A DNA stretch of 64,000 bases from Ctenosaura bakeri (GCA_948474755.1 CAOLHI010002139.1:62001-126000); one strand, 5' to 3'; shown: positions 23,345 through 33,978, numbered from the stretch's first letter. Notes: generated by a model from the sequence alone, not told the origin. Made by a program: numbers and translations.

Positions 23345-24170
23345 AAACATATCCAGCCTCTGCTTAAAATCTCCAAAGTAGTAGACGCCACCAATTCTGG
23401 GGCAGTATATTCTACTACTGAGTTGCTCTTACCATCAGGAAGCTCTTCCTAATGTTTAGATGAAATCTCTTTCCCTGAAATTTGAAGCCACTGCTCCATG
23501 CCCTGGTCCTTTGAGCAACAGAAAACAAGCTTGCTCCATTCTTCATATGACATCACTTCAAATATTTAAACATGCCTATCATATTATTTCTTAGGCCATT
23601 TCCACATTACACTGTTATAGTGCCATTAATCCACTTTCAACATCCTATGGAATCCTGCAGTTTGCAGTTTAGGGAGACGTCTTTAGAATTCTTAGCCAGA
23701 CAGCTCTTTGGCCTCATTGTGAAAATAGCTTTTGCCTTCTCTTCTCCACACTAAACTTAGCCAGCTCCCTACACCACTCCTCGCAGAGCATAATTTCGAA
23801 TCTATTTACTATTTTGGTCTCCCTCCTCTGAATACCTTCCAGCTTGTCAATAGCCTTCTTGAACTGTGGTGTCTAGAACTGGACACAATATTTAACATGA
23901 GGTCTGACCAAAGCAAAACACAGTGGTACTATTACTTCCCTTGACCTACACTATACTCCTATTAATGCAGTCTAGAATCACATTGGTTTTATAAGCTGCT
24001 GCATTACACTGCTGACTCATGTTCAGCTTGTGGTCTACTAAGACTCCTAGATCTCTTTCCCACACACTGTGGTCACACCAGGTGTCACACGTCTTGTATC
24101 TGTGCATTTCATATCTGTCTTGTTTTCAGCACGTCAAAGGATGTGTTCTCAAGTTTACTAAACTGGAGGT
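23345..24170 (-). mobile_element. CR1 LINE 3' fragment, interrupted by a MITE
   Basis: Minus-strand match to the CR1 reverse transcriptase C-terminal half, colinear with 34270-34900. It begins near the region encoding 'HLSG' and passes the FKYLKGC-like, RRV-K and CINRSM-like segments. Many small breaks, so older than the copy at 34176. A palindromic MITE (23594-23732) sits inside it. Confidence 0.82.
23594..23732. mobile_element. Palindromic MITE in CR1
   Basis: 'ggccatttccacattacact', 'ccactttcaacatcctatgg', 'gcagtttgcagtttagggag' match the foldback family at 19229 and 19561. The CR1 sequence resumes after it with 'ccttctcttctccacact'. The second arm is mostly missing. Confidence 0.65.
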
Positions 24171-24579
24171 GGGAGTGCAACTAATGTTCATTAGTTGCCA
24201 TTAGTTACAAGTACATTATTTGCTATTAGTTACAAGCCTAATGTTATCAACACAATCTTGAGACTAGGGCAGTAAATAACATAACTAACCCCAATATTGT
24301 GTTAACCAGCCCCAAAATAGTGTTGGGTCAGGATTCCAAAAACTACAATCTCCAAAGGAACTTGTATTCTTTCAAGACCTGCTCACCATGCTTGTATCAC
24401 AAACCATTTTAAAACTCACATTAAAGAAAAGATTTGCCATATAAAATGAAAGAAGGTGCAAACAGTACCAAACACAAGAGAGGGAGGCATTAAAACCTTA
24501 AAAGTACTATAGGAGAGAACTTTAATAAAAAGCCTAATGAATCTCAATAAAGATCTCCCCAGAGTCATAACAATTCAGA
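24171..24579. other. No feature recognised
   Basis: Contains 'ttagttgccattagttacaag' near-repeats at 24180-24240. Otherwise unassigned. Confidence 0.35.
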
Positions 24580-25485
24580 TTACTCAATTCAAGTTCAATA
24601 TTCCGTATCGTCCAACATTCTGTTCCTCCAGAGGCCAACCATATGTGTCTAGGATGTCCAAAGGTGGGATGTGAGTGTTACTGCGGTCCAGGCCTACCCG
24701 GAGATAGCACTCGATATCACTTTGATACCAAACCATTCGGCTTTCCCCTGCCACCCCGCTCCATGTGTTTGCGAGGCCTCCAGACAAGCACAAAAACAGG
24801 CACGGCCAATAATTGCTGGACATTCCATTCTCCACCCAGGCAGGCCAGATACAGCCGGTTCGTCACTTCAGGGACCTCTCCGGCAAACACCTCATTGCAT
24901 ATGCACGATACTGACAAAGGCCCTTGCCCTGAGCAGGCAATCTGACAAAGCTGTACTAAGCGCTCCGCATTTGCATACTGGCTACACTATTGTTAATTCG
25001 GCTCTAATTCAATCATGCTCAATCCTGACCTTTCCAAAGCTTTGTCCCGTGCCCAAAACACATTGTTCTCACTGAGTAAGGTATGGCCTGCAGTCACAAT
25101 TCACTCTATAAAAAAACCTGATTCCAAGACCATCCTCGGACCGCTTGGATTGCTCCGAACTTCCAGACCGCCTTGCTGCCACTTTGTTTGGCGAGCTGTC
25201 CCCTCGGTCCCACGTACTGAGACTCCATACCAACGAACTCAATCTTCAGACCTCTCCAGGACTACGAGACAGGTGTGTGACTGTGGAGTCTTTAATATTT
25301 GTCTGTACTTAATAATAAATTACTTTAACCCGTCTGACTGCTTGACTGACCTGACCCCGTAGACGCTGGGTTGCAAGATCCTGCTAAGTTACCCTGCCTC
25401 TGGCTAGCTTTAGTGAGTGCTCCAGCTAATTTTCCCCAAAGTTGTGTTGTTGTTTGGTTATTTAGGTGTCCCTCCCGGGTCCCTC
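24580..25485 (+). repeat. Putative solo LTR (retrovirus-like), boundaries uncertain
   Basis: The segment is richer in G+C than its neighbours and has a promoter-like order on the plus strand: an octamer ATTTGCAT at about 24969, a TATA box (ctataaaaaaacc) at about 25107, then about 200 bp later 'aataataaa' (about 25308), which could serve as a polyadenylation signal. This matches the U3-R-U5 order of an endogenous retrovirus LTR. No primer site, gag or pol follows. TG...CA ends and a target duplication could not be fixed. Confidence 0.4.
25107..25114 (+). promoter_or_regulatory. TATA box in the putative solo LTR
   Basis: TATAAAAA in 'ctctataaaaaaacctg', with an octamer motif about 135 bp upstream. 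It is promoter-like only in the context of the LTR reading. Confidence 0.4.
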
Positions 25486-25653
25486 AGTAAACAGGGTAAC
25501 ATGAAGATAACATCAAACTGTCTCCCCTTCCATTCAAGCTCCCCAACAATTGGGATTCAGAGTTATACTGCCACTTATGCTGTAGATAGCATATAGCCAT
25601 CATGACTATATTCACTGATAGCTTTATTTTCCAGATCACAATGACCATAGACC

Positions 25654-25658
25654 ATGGG
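25654..25658. other. Target-site duplication of copy 3, left
   Basis: ATGGG directly before the 5' LTR. The same five bases follow the 3' LTR at 30883-30887. Five-bp duplications are usual for Ty3/Gypsy integrases. Confidence 0.93.
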
Positions 25659-25964
25659 TGTCGGGAGTCCTCCATGTTTTATTGTTTTAGGATAGCAGTA
25701 GACTGAGGAAATAGTGATAGTAGGCTGTTAGCTATTCCCAGGCGCCAACCATTCCTTCTGGCTGGAATTTCAAAGGAACCGTTTGGCATGATGACGTTCG
25801 TTCTTTTACAACTATCTTAGGAGAAACTGTCTGTTAAAGTGTAAGGTGGGGGGAAAACGTTCCATTCTCGAGCTTTAACGTCTGAAGACAGCATCCCTTA
25901 CTATGTTACAATAAATCTTCTATTAAGTTTGTTGATCCGTGTAAGAGTGAATCTGTTCCTGACA
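25659..25964 (+). repeat. 5' LTR of copy 3 (306 bp)
   Basis: TGTCGGGAG...CCTGACA. It holds a TATA-like TTAAAG at 25834, the likely transcript start at about 25864, and AATAAA at 25910-25915. U3 is therefore about 205 bp and R-U5 about 100 bp. Confidence 0.95.
25834..25876 (+). promoter_or_regulatory. Core promoter and predicted transcript start of copy 3
   Basis: TTAAAG (25834) lies 30 bp before ATTCTCGAGCTTT (25864-25876). That 13-mer is the exact complement of the primer-binding segment at 25966-25978. In self-primed elements the transcript's own 5' end folds onto the primer site, so the start is inferred at or near 25864. Confidence 0.55.
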
Positions 25965-25965
25965 G

Positions 25966-25978
25966 AAAGCTCGAGAAT
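25966..25978 (+). other. Primer-binding site, self-complementary to the LTR
   Basis: AAAGCTCGAGAAT begins two bases after the LTR end. It has no resemblance to common tRNA primer sites but is the perfect reverse complement of 25864-25876. Mismatches on both sides limit the match to 13 bp. Tf1 of fission yeast uses an 11-nt version of the same arrangement. Confidence 0.65.
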
Positions 25979-25989
25979 CCTTTCAAAAA

Positions 25990-27210
25990 ATGCACCAATT
26001 GATGGACCAGTCGATTACTGAAGAAGAGCAAGGATCTGCAGAATCTGATGGAGCTACAGAAACTGAAGTGCCCCTGGATACCAAGACAAAATTGCGCCTG
26101 ACCGAGGCTATGGAAACCCCCACAAGCGGCCAAACCTGGGTCTGGGGAGAAAAGCCACATACGTCGTTGAGACAACGCAGAAGGGCTGCTAGATGGGATA
26201 CATCAGCAAAAGACCTATCCCTTTTGGAGGAGATAAAGCAAATGGAAACCGAACTGGAAAGAAAAGATGAGGAGATACTCGAACTCAAGACCATGCTACG
26301 CGAGATGCGCATCCGTCCCTCGCAGACAGGGAGATCACCAGGAGGAGAACCACGAGCGGCTGTCTCGGCGGCAGGCACCCCTGGTCCGCCCCAGCAACCA
26401 ACAGGGCACACGCCAGCGCCACTGTTACTCAGAAATGTGGGAGACCTGAAAGCGACCTTCAACGGGAAGGGGGAGAAACTCTCCTTTTTTTGACTATGGC
26501 AAACAATTTCATGATTGATCACGGCCATCTATTTCGGGATGATGCGGACCGAATTCGATACCTAAGCCAGAGGATGAAAGGACTGGCAGCAGACTGGGTA
26601 GCGAACCTATATGACTCCCGCGCCCCCGAAACTGAAAATCTGCAGCTCTTCATGAACCATCTGCGGGAAGCTGAAGACCCCATTTATTGGAAAACACCAA
26701 ATATCAACTGAAACGAATGAAACAAGGCAGGAACGATGTGGGGACGTATTCCCGTGAATTTAGAAACCTGGCCACCAAAGTCCCGTGGAGTGATGAAATT
26801 CTAATTGAGTTATACAAAGATGGACTAAATCCTGATATTCTACACGGGTGCTTAATGCAGGCCAATCCACAGACCCTGCTAGGTTGGGTCAGACTAGCTA
26901 CTGAAATGGAAGGCATAACCCAGACTGTTCAGCTGAACCGACAAAGACAAGACGTGCCAAAACGACAACCTCGCGGTCCCACCGTCCTCAATGCTGAGGA
27001 ACGGAACAAACGTCTCCGTTTGGGCATGTGCTTTAACTGTGGAAAACCGGGCCACCTCGCCAACACCTGCCGCGGAAACCAAGCTCCGACTGGGACTAAG
27101 GGAGCACGAGCAGACCCAAAGAATATAGAATTCACACATCAGACAGCGGCCGCCAAACAACCACTTAGACGCACTTCTAAGGACCCTGCAGCGGCGACAG
27201 GAGACTCCGA
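25990..27210 (+). pseudogene. gag: gag of copy 3 (capsid and CCHC knuckle), frame broken
   Basis: It starts at an ATG 25 bp past the LTR. The N-terminal part (25990-26493) has an acidic, coiled-coil-like stretch (LLEEIKQMETELERKDEEIL). Frame is lost in a T7 run (26485-26491) and again near 26668-26682, where copy 4 has four more bases. The third segment holds the capsid C-terminal region and the zinc knuckle CFNCGKPGHLANTC (27029-27070), a perfect CX2CX4HX4C that binds nucleic acid. No stop separates gag from the protease, so the protein was probably one gag-pol frame. The capsid is of the class from which the mammalian PEG10/RTL genes derive, by family knowledge. Confidence 0.9.
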
Positions 27211-29340
27211 TCCCGATGATGAAACCACCTCTTCGTCCTCATCTGACATAGATGGAGATTCTAAACCTGACTGCGATGACTGGCAAGCGGCGGGAACATC
27301 TGTAAGTACTCCTAAAATTCCCCATTTCTACACCACGGTTGTGATTAGTGGCAGCGATGGGACTTTGCATGTACATAGGGCATTAATTGACTCTGGCTGC
27401 TCCAGAAGTTTGTTACACCCCAAATTGGCCAAACAATTGAAAACTCTTTATGAGCCCTTGGAATGCCCCATCAAATTAACGCAAATGGATGGGACCTCAA
27501 TGACTGGGGGAGTAATTAGTAAAATCACTAAGCCCATCTCATTTCAAATGGACAAAAACAATTACAGCATGCGATTTCTAGTTCCCAAGGCGATGCAGTT
27601 CAAATTGGTCTTGGGAATCGATTTTGCTTCGTGAATATAACCCCCAGATAAACTGGACTGCTGGCACTATGTCCTCTTCAGATGAAAACTTTTCTATTCC
27701 CCATGAAGAATTGCAACAAATTCCTTCACACTACCGAGACTTCCAAAAGGCTTTCCACGAAAGGGAGGCTGACAAATTGCCTCCCCACACGGACTTTGAC
27801 TGTAAACTGGAATTAGTTGACGGGGCCACCCTGCCTAAACCGAAAATTTATCCCATGAGCCAAAAAGAACTCCTTGCTCTCAAGAAGTTCCTAAATAAAA
27901 ACTTGGCTCGCGGCTTTATCAAGCCCTCTACAGCCCCCACGGCGAGTCCTGTCTTCTTCCGAAAGAGAAAAGATCCCAGCGCGGATCCGAGACTGATAGT
28001 TAACTACTCTGCTATTAACCAGGTTATTTCCTCCAATTGTTATCCCATACCTCTGATACGGACTGTTTTGGACCATCTTGTTCAAGGAAAATATTTCACC
28101 AAACTTGATCTTAAAGAGGCTTTTCATAGGATTAGAATGGACCCGGACTCTGAGTGGCTCACCACCTTTGCAACTCCTCTAGGTAACTTTAAATGGACGG
28201 TTCTTCCCTTTGGCTTACAATCGGGGCCATCTGTGTTCCAAATGTTTTTGAACACCATTTTCCATGACTTGTTGTATCAGGGGGTTCTGATTTATCTGGA
28301 TGACATTTTAATTTACGCAGATTCCATGGAATCTCATGTGTCATTGGTTCGTGAAGTGTTACGAAGGCTTATAGATAACAACCTCGTGGTTAATCTATCT
28401 AAATGCCAATTTGACACCCAAACTTTTGATTACTTGGGATATAGGATTCAAGATTGTTCACTTAAAATGGACCCTTCGAAGATTAACTCCATTTTGCAAT
28501 GGCCCGTCCCTAAAACTGTGAAGCAACTGCAGCAATTTCTTGGTTTTGCGAACTTCTACCGGAACTTTATTGAGGATTTTGCTGCCATAACGCTTCCACT
28601 CACCAACCTTCTACGGAAACCTAAAGGATCCACTGCGGGCAAGGCGCATAAACTTTGTTGGTCGCCTGAGTGTCAATCGGCGTTTGACCATTTGAAATCT
28701 AAATTTACGTCTGAGCCCTTACTCCTTTTTCCCGACAGTACGAAGCAATTCATTGTGCAAACGGATGCTTCGGACTTTGCCATGGCAGCCGTTCTTTTAC
28801 AACATGACACCACAGGAGCACTCAGGCCTTGTGCTTTCATTTCAAAGAAATTTTCCCCTCAACAAGCTAATTGGCCTATTTGGGAGAAAGAAGCCAAGGC
28901 TATCCATTTTGCGCTGTCCTCTTGGCGTCATTTGCTTGAAGGGGCTCGACTCCCCTTTGAAGTTTGGACTGATCATAGGAATTTGCAAGCCTTACAGTCT
29001 GCTAAGAAACTCTCCCCTAAGCAGGCGAGATGGGCTGAATTTTTCCAGAGATTCCGATTTAAAATTGTTTTCAAACCTGGCCGAACTAACCAACTGGCGG
29101 ACCCTCTCTCTCGACTTCCCTGTTTTGCGGAATCCCCTGCTACGTCCTCCCACTCCAATACCTTGTTTCCTGCCTCCTCTCTGGCTTCTCAAGTGACTAC
29201 TCGTGCATTAGCAAAGACAAGGCTTTCTGCCTCCTCTCTTTGTGACTCCGCTCTCCGCAATGCTATCATTCATGCAGCGCATGCAGACTCCTGGCTACCG
29301 GCAAACAAGGATAAAATAGAATGGGTTGACAATCTCCCCT
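27211..29340 (+). pseudogene. pol: pol of copy 3: protease, reverse transcriptase, RNase H (broken)
   Basis: The protease has the catalytic DSG at 27389-27397 and runs to LGID near 27615. There an extra base (GATTTTGC, where copy 4 has GATTGGC) shifts frame into a stop at 27632. A new open frame (27624-29435) carries reverse transcriptase with YLDD at 28293-28304, then RNase H with TDAS at 28761-28772 and the end 'ADPLSRLP'. The frame is open for about 1.7 kb. It is lost again at 29340 where a T run is one base shorter than in copy 4. Confidence 0.92.
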
Positions 29341-30462
29341 TTATGGCACCAAGGTCTACGTTCCCCCTGCTGCCCGCGAGCAGGTACTTCATCGTTATCA
29401 TGATTCCAAACCCGCTGGACATTTTGGGTTTTTGAAGACATTGCATGCGATTCGCCGCCTTTTTTGGTGGCCTGGATTAAACCCCTCCGTGCAAACTTAC
29501 ATTAAGCAGTGTGCCACTTGCAACGTTTCTAAGTCGCCCACATCTAAACCTCAAGGGCTCCTGCAACCTCTGCCTGCGCCTGCTAGCCCCTGGTCGGTCA
29601 TCGCATGGGATTTTATCGTGTCTCTTCCCTCTTCACACGGCTTTCATGTTATTTGGGTTGTTACTGATCACTTTTCCAAGCAATGTCATTTTGTGCCTCT
29701 AAAGAAACTACCCCGTGCTGACCAGCTGGCTGACCTGTTCGTTAATCATGTATGGAAACTTCACGGACTACCTTCGGTGATCATTTCAGACAGGGATCCA
29801 ATTTTCACTTCCAAGTTTTGGACTTGTCTACTGAAAACCCTGGGAGTCACTCAGAAACTCAGCAGTGCTTATCACCCTCAAACAGATGGCCAATCTGAGC
29901 GTGTTAACAAATCTCTTGAACAATTTCTTAGGTGTTTTGTTTCTGAGAACCAGAATGATTGGGCTCCGCTCCTTCCGTTCGCTGAGTTTGCCATCAATTC
30001 TGCGGTTCATACCTCTACTGGGAAACCCCCCTTTGAAATAGTTTACGGCTTCCTTCCTTCTCCTTTCCCCCCCTCTCCCTCTCTTCCTCCGCTCCTCCTT
30101 CTGTTTCTGCTTGGGTCTCTAAATTTTCTGGCATTTGGCAATCCGTCTCAGATGCTATAGCATCCGCTAAAGCTTCCCACAAACGTTTCGCTGACCGTAA
30201 ACGGCAGCCTAATCCCCTTTACCAGCCCGGGGATTTGGTTTTCCTTTCTTCTAAGAACATTTCCTCTCCTTCTCCGTCTAAAAAACTTTCCCCTCGTTTT
30301 CTCGGACCTTTTCCTGTGAAAAGGGCTATTAATGATGTCTCTTTTGAACTAGATCTCCCTTCTTCCCTCAAGGCTATTCATCCTGTTTTTCATTCCAGTT
30401 TGCTGAAGAGGGCACCTTCGCTGACTTCTTCGCCGGCTGATGTTCCTCAACGCCCCGACTGA
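29341..30462 (+). pseudogene. pol: pol of copy 3: integrase and GPF/Y C-terminus (broken)
   Basis: The zinc-binding region has HRYHD-type histidines near 29390 and the Cys pair CATC at 29510-29521. The DDE catalytic residues are visible: Asp at 29666, Asp at 29789 and Glu at 29897. The C-terminal domain carries GPFPVKR at 30304. Frame is lost in the C7 run at 30067-30073. The protein would end at 30460-30462, shortly after a HPVFHSSLLK segment, and no chromodomain follows. The order and residues are those of a retroelement integrase, which inserts the DNA copy into the genome. Confidence 0.92.
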
Positions 30463-30565
30463 CTTGCTACTGCATTCATATTACTATTTAGTTTTCTTGT
30501 CTTTCTACTGTTCCGTGATATTTTCTATATTTTGTGTATCTTTATGTATATATTTTTTTAAAAAA

Positions 30566-30576
30566 GTGGGGCAGGA
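30566..30576 (+). other. Polypurine tract of copy 3
   Basis: GTGGGGCAGGA directly before the 3' LTR, preceded by an A-rich run. Confidence 0.85.
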
Positions 30577-30882
30577 TGTCGGGAGTCCTCCATGTTTTAT
30601 TGTTTTAGGATAGCAGTAGACTGAGGAAATAGTGATAGTAGGCTGTTAGCTATTCCCAGGCGCCAACCATTCCTTCTGGCTGGAATTTCAAAGGAACCGT
30701 TTGGCATGATGACGTTCGTTCTTTTACAACTATCTTAGGAGAAACTGTCTGTTAAAGTGTAAGGTGGGGGGAAAACGTTCCATTCTCGAGCTTTAACGTC
30801 TGAAGACAGCATCCCTTACTATGTTACAATAAATCTTCTATTAAGTTTGTTGATCCGTGTAAGAGTGAATCTGTTCCTGACA
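30577..30882 (+). repeat. 3' LTR of copy 3 (306 bp)
   Basis: Same length as the 5' LTR and no difference seen on reading across. AATAAA lies at 30828. Confidence 0.95.
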
Positions 30883-30887
30883 ATGGG
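30883..30887. other. Target-site duplication of copy 3, right
   Basis: ATGGG, matching 25654-25658. Confidence 0.93.
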
Positions 30888-31888
30888 GGTCCTGCACCCC
30901 TAACCCCTGTGAATGTGGAGGTGTGGCTGCATAGCATCTTGCCAAAGCTACAGAGCTTGAACATGACTAAACAACTGTCAGTTCGTTTACTCTCAGATGT
31001 TTTCTTGCTTTCGTAAAGTTACTATCTTCCTTATATTTAGCTAATAAATAGGAGATAAACCACAAAACTGTAGAAACAAGAGGAGCCAGAAAATGGAAGG
31101 AAACCATCCAAATATCATGTGTTTTTCCAGATAACTGTATGCATATGTCCAATAGTACAATGATAGAGAGATAATTAGTGGATGACTTATTATGAATATT
31201 CTGTGCCTCATCTCTCCTTCCCTCTTCCCCATGTCATTTAAGGACAATTTTCCAGACAATTAGGAATAACTGGAAGATGGGGAGGGGGAACAACTTTGAA
31301 CAGCAGTGGCATCCTAGAAATATAGGTAGCCATGCTGTGACATGAATTAGGAATAACAGCCACCTGGCATGATTAAAAAAGCAGTATCCATAACCTCTGC
31401 TATGGAATCATTACATGATTTAGTTATCACCTTAAGACTACCTTGCCATAAGACTACCATCTGTAAAATATTGCATGAGATTGAACCTAACCCTATTGCC
31501 TGGTACTACTACCCAATGGAGCTTTGAGCATGCATTTCCTCCCTCTGCGATGCATGGCAAGTTGTTGCTGAAACTGAAATGACCTTCATCAGTAGTTCCT
31601 CTTAAAGTCAGAGTACATAAGAAAGAGGCTATGAAAGCAAACAGCCTTGTCATGGATTATCCATCATCTCACTAGACTTATGCAGCTTGAAGGATGGCTT
31701 TTGATGACTACTTGGAAACTTTGGCTCATTTAGGCTACAGTGACAAGATGGATGTGATGATGTGTTTGAAGCACAACTTGATAATCTTTAAAAGGTTGTT
31801 GTAGTCCTCTGTCTTTGTGGGCCCAGTTTATTTTCAAAAGGACACTTCATAGCTTGGGGCCTCCGTCCATATCAATCTGCTCATGCAT
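30888..31888. other. No gene recognised
   Basis: The first 45 bases ('ggtcctgcacccctaacccc', 'tgtgaatgtggagg') look like the right part of the mariner MITE family found at 32658. The rest is unassigned. Confidence 0.35.
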
Positions 31889-32029
31889 CAGGAGGTGAGG
31901 AACCTTTGAATGTTTGATGTTTTAAGAGACAGCTTCTGCAATTGTTTATCATGCTGGCTGAAACTTAGGAGAACTGAAGTCCAACACACACATGGAGAGC
32001 TTTCCATATCAAAGGTTTCCCACCTCTAA
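31889..32029. mobile_element. hAT-like MITE
   Basis: Ends 'aggtgaggaacctttgaatg' and (inverse) 'tcaaaggtttcccacctc' form terminal inverted repeats. Same family as 8985 and 10055, but here both ends are present. Confidence 0.6.
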
Positions 32030-32657
32030 CTTACATCAAAATAATTTTTGAAGGTTCTTCTTTAAGTGCCTAGGCCAAACGACTTTAGCAGGTGGTTGGC
32101 AGGTATAGAATCTTTTCAGACTCTGAAGCAGCTGCTGCCAATGATTAAACAGAAAAACTGTCTGTCTTGGTATAAGGGCCACTTCCTATGTTTGTATAGT
32201 ACTGTCAGTTCAGGATAGGATGCAAAACAGAACTAAAATGCACTATATTCATTCACATATACCATTTATAGCCAAGGTAGATAGACTGGAGGTTTGTGGG
32301 CTGGGACAGCCCAAGTCAGTTTACTGTTTCAGATAGCACCATCCATCTCCACAAGTCAAAATCCATGGGATTCTAAGCCAGTCAAAGTGTTTTGGCACTT
32401 GAAGCAGAAAAGCTCAGATGTGCCTCTCTTCCTCCCTGACATTAAAAATAGAATAATGATAAATTAAACATCTATCTTCAAATCTGCTGCTTGTGATGGC
32501 TGTCTCACTATGCCTAATGACAAAATCAACAACCAGGAATGTCATTCTAATCATTAGAATATATAACCCTGATCTCTTCTGAGTACCAGAACTGAATGGA
32601 ATTCAGTCTTTGCAAACTAATATCTATTCCATGTTTTCCCCACCAACCTATACTGTA
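32030..32657. other. No feature recognised
   Basis: No coding or repeat family identified. Confidence 0.35.
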
Positions 32658-33134
32658 TAGTCAGCCCTCCACATTTATGGCTTTCACTTTCACAGTTTTG
32701 ACTATTCACAAGTTTCTCTAAACCCTGCCCCCCCACCTCTAGCACTTCTTTTTCAAGGGGACCCTTCCTTCTCAATGGCTTTAATCATACCACATAGTCC
32801 TTTAAAAAAACCTCTCTGGTCCTCCTCCTCCTCCTCCTCCTCCACCAGCCCTGCCTGGCCAGCTAAGGATGGCTCATGGCCCTTCACTCTTTCCCAATGC
32901 CTCCCCTCACTCAAGGAAGGAGATGGGCAAGAGAGAGGAAGTATACAGCTAACTTGCCTATCCACCCACCCCTTTTCCCTAACCTGGTTTGGACCCTGGG
33001 TGCCCGTTCTACCCCCCTCCACCATTGCCTCAGCCCCTTTCCACAGTCATACACACACATTTTGATATTTTTTATTTTTCTACTTTTGCGAAGGTCCTGT
33101 GCCCCCAACCCTAGCAAATGTGGAGGGCCTACTG
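32658..33134. mobile_element. Mariner/Tigger-like MITE with TA duplication
   Basis: Left end TAGTCAGCCCTCCACATTTA and right end GCAAATGTGGAGGGCCTACTG are inverted repeats of about 20 bp flanked by TA (32656-32657 and 33135-33136). The interior has a (CTC/CCT)n run at 32818-32843. Same family as 7392-7843 and 60622-61040. Confidence 0.8.
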
Positions 33135-33387
33135 TACCAGTGTAATTTAGGGCAGTAGGGAATCATTTTGTTGCTCTTGCCATTAAATAGCTGAACAAAA
33201 AAACAATGCATCCTAATGTTCTGCAAATCACTTGAGTCCAGAATATCCAGAACTGCCTTCTGCCCATCCTATTTAAAGGATATAGCATGTATAAGCAATT
33301 AGGTCCTCTCCAAACTCCCATAATCCCCAGTCAATAGCAGCAGACAGCTCAGAGAGTATCAATTCTTGGTGGAAAAAAGCCACAAGT

Positions 33388-33560
33388 GTCCCTGTAGTTC
33401 AGTGGTTAGTGTACTGGGTAGGAATATCAGAGATATTGGTTCTAGTCTTCACAGAGCCATAAAAATCCATAGGTGATACTTACACAATAGTTATTATGAA
33501 GATAAAGCGAGAATGAGAGCTACCTGACACTCACTGGGGGAAACATGGAATATAACTGAT
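33388..33560 (+). mobile_element. Old tRNA-derived SINE (MIR-like)
   Basis: 'ccctgtagttcagtggttagtg' is A-box-like and 'ggttctagtc' B-box-like, followed by a body with 'ttattatgaagataaagcg' and 'gagctacctgacactc'. This is a CORE/MIR-like layout, strongly diverged. It is too long and mismatched to be a tRNA gene. Confidence 0.45.
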
Positions 33561-33579
33561 CAATACATATACATCTGTC

Positions 33580-33665
33580 TATGGAATCACGGAATCATAG
33601 AGCTAGACAGGGCCACAAGAGTCATTCAGCCAATCCTCCTGCTATGCACGAATGCACAGTTACGA
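33580..33665 (-). mobile_element. CR1 3' end fragment
   Basis: 'ggaatcacggaatcatagagc' and 'cattcagccaatcctcctgc' are the CR1 3' terminus in minus orientation, 5' truncated to under 100 bp. Confidence 0.65.
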
Positions 33666-33885
33666 CACTATAGAATTTCTCTCTAATGTCATCTGACATT
33701 AGATCTATACAGGCGTATATACTCGGTGTTGCCTGGGATTTTATTTTCTTATAGGTAATACTTCCCCTTCCAAGCTATATTCAAAGTTATTAACATATAG
33801 AGGTTGGGTTCCTGAGGGAATACACTGGCCTCCTCCTGGCTGCTAGGCCTCATCTCCATAGTAGCTGGTCTATTTAAGACAGGCA

Positions 33886-33978
33886 CAGTTAACTGAGGCC
33901 CAAGAGCTCTCTAGCTGAGAATTCTAAAGGCCCCTCCTTAAATTGCAAAGCCCAGGATTCCATAGAATCTTCACAGGC
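33886..33978. mobile_element. Foldback MITE remnant
   Basis: 'ctgaggcccaagagctctct', 'aattctaaaggcccctcctt', 'cccaggattccatagaat' match the middle of the element at 19229. The ends are lost. Confidence 0.6.

Larger units (their letters stand above)
25659..30882 (+). mobile_element. Complete Ty3/Gypsy element, copy 3 (subfamily A, sushi/Tf1-like)
   Basis: A 5,224-bp element with two 306-bp LTRs that I read as identical, a 5-bp target duplication, a primer site that looks self-complementary, gag and pol regions, and a polypurine tract. The domain order (protease, RT, RNase H, integrase) defines Ty3/Gypsy. The sushi/Tf1 side of the family is suggested by the primer arrangement and the integrase GPF/Y module. 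Identical LTRs indicate a very recent insertion, yet the internal frame is broken in about five places. Confidence 0.95.

Noticed and set aside
24643..25075. Overlapping open frames of 100-134 residues
   Set aside because: No domain or start context. They fall in the LTR-like G+C-rich segment in two frames.
25983..26528. 181-residue open frame on the minus strand opposite gag (also at 36240-36788)
   Set aside because: It is the exact antisense of the gag coding frame in both copies, has no known domain, and its existence follows from the sense codon use.
33388..33460. tRNA gene
   Set aside because: A-box and B-box-like stretches exist but the cloverleaf cannot be closed, and a SINE-like body follows.
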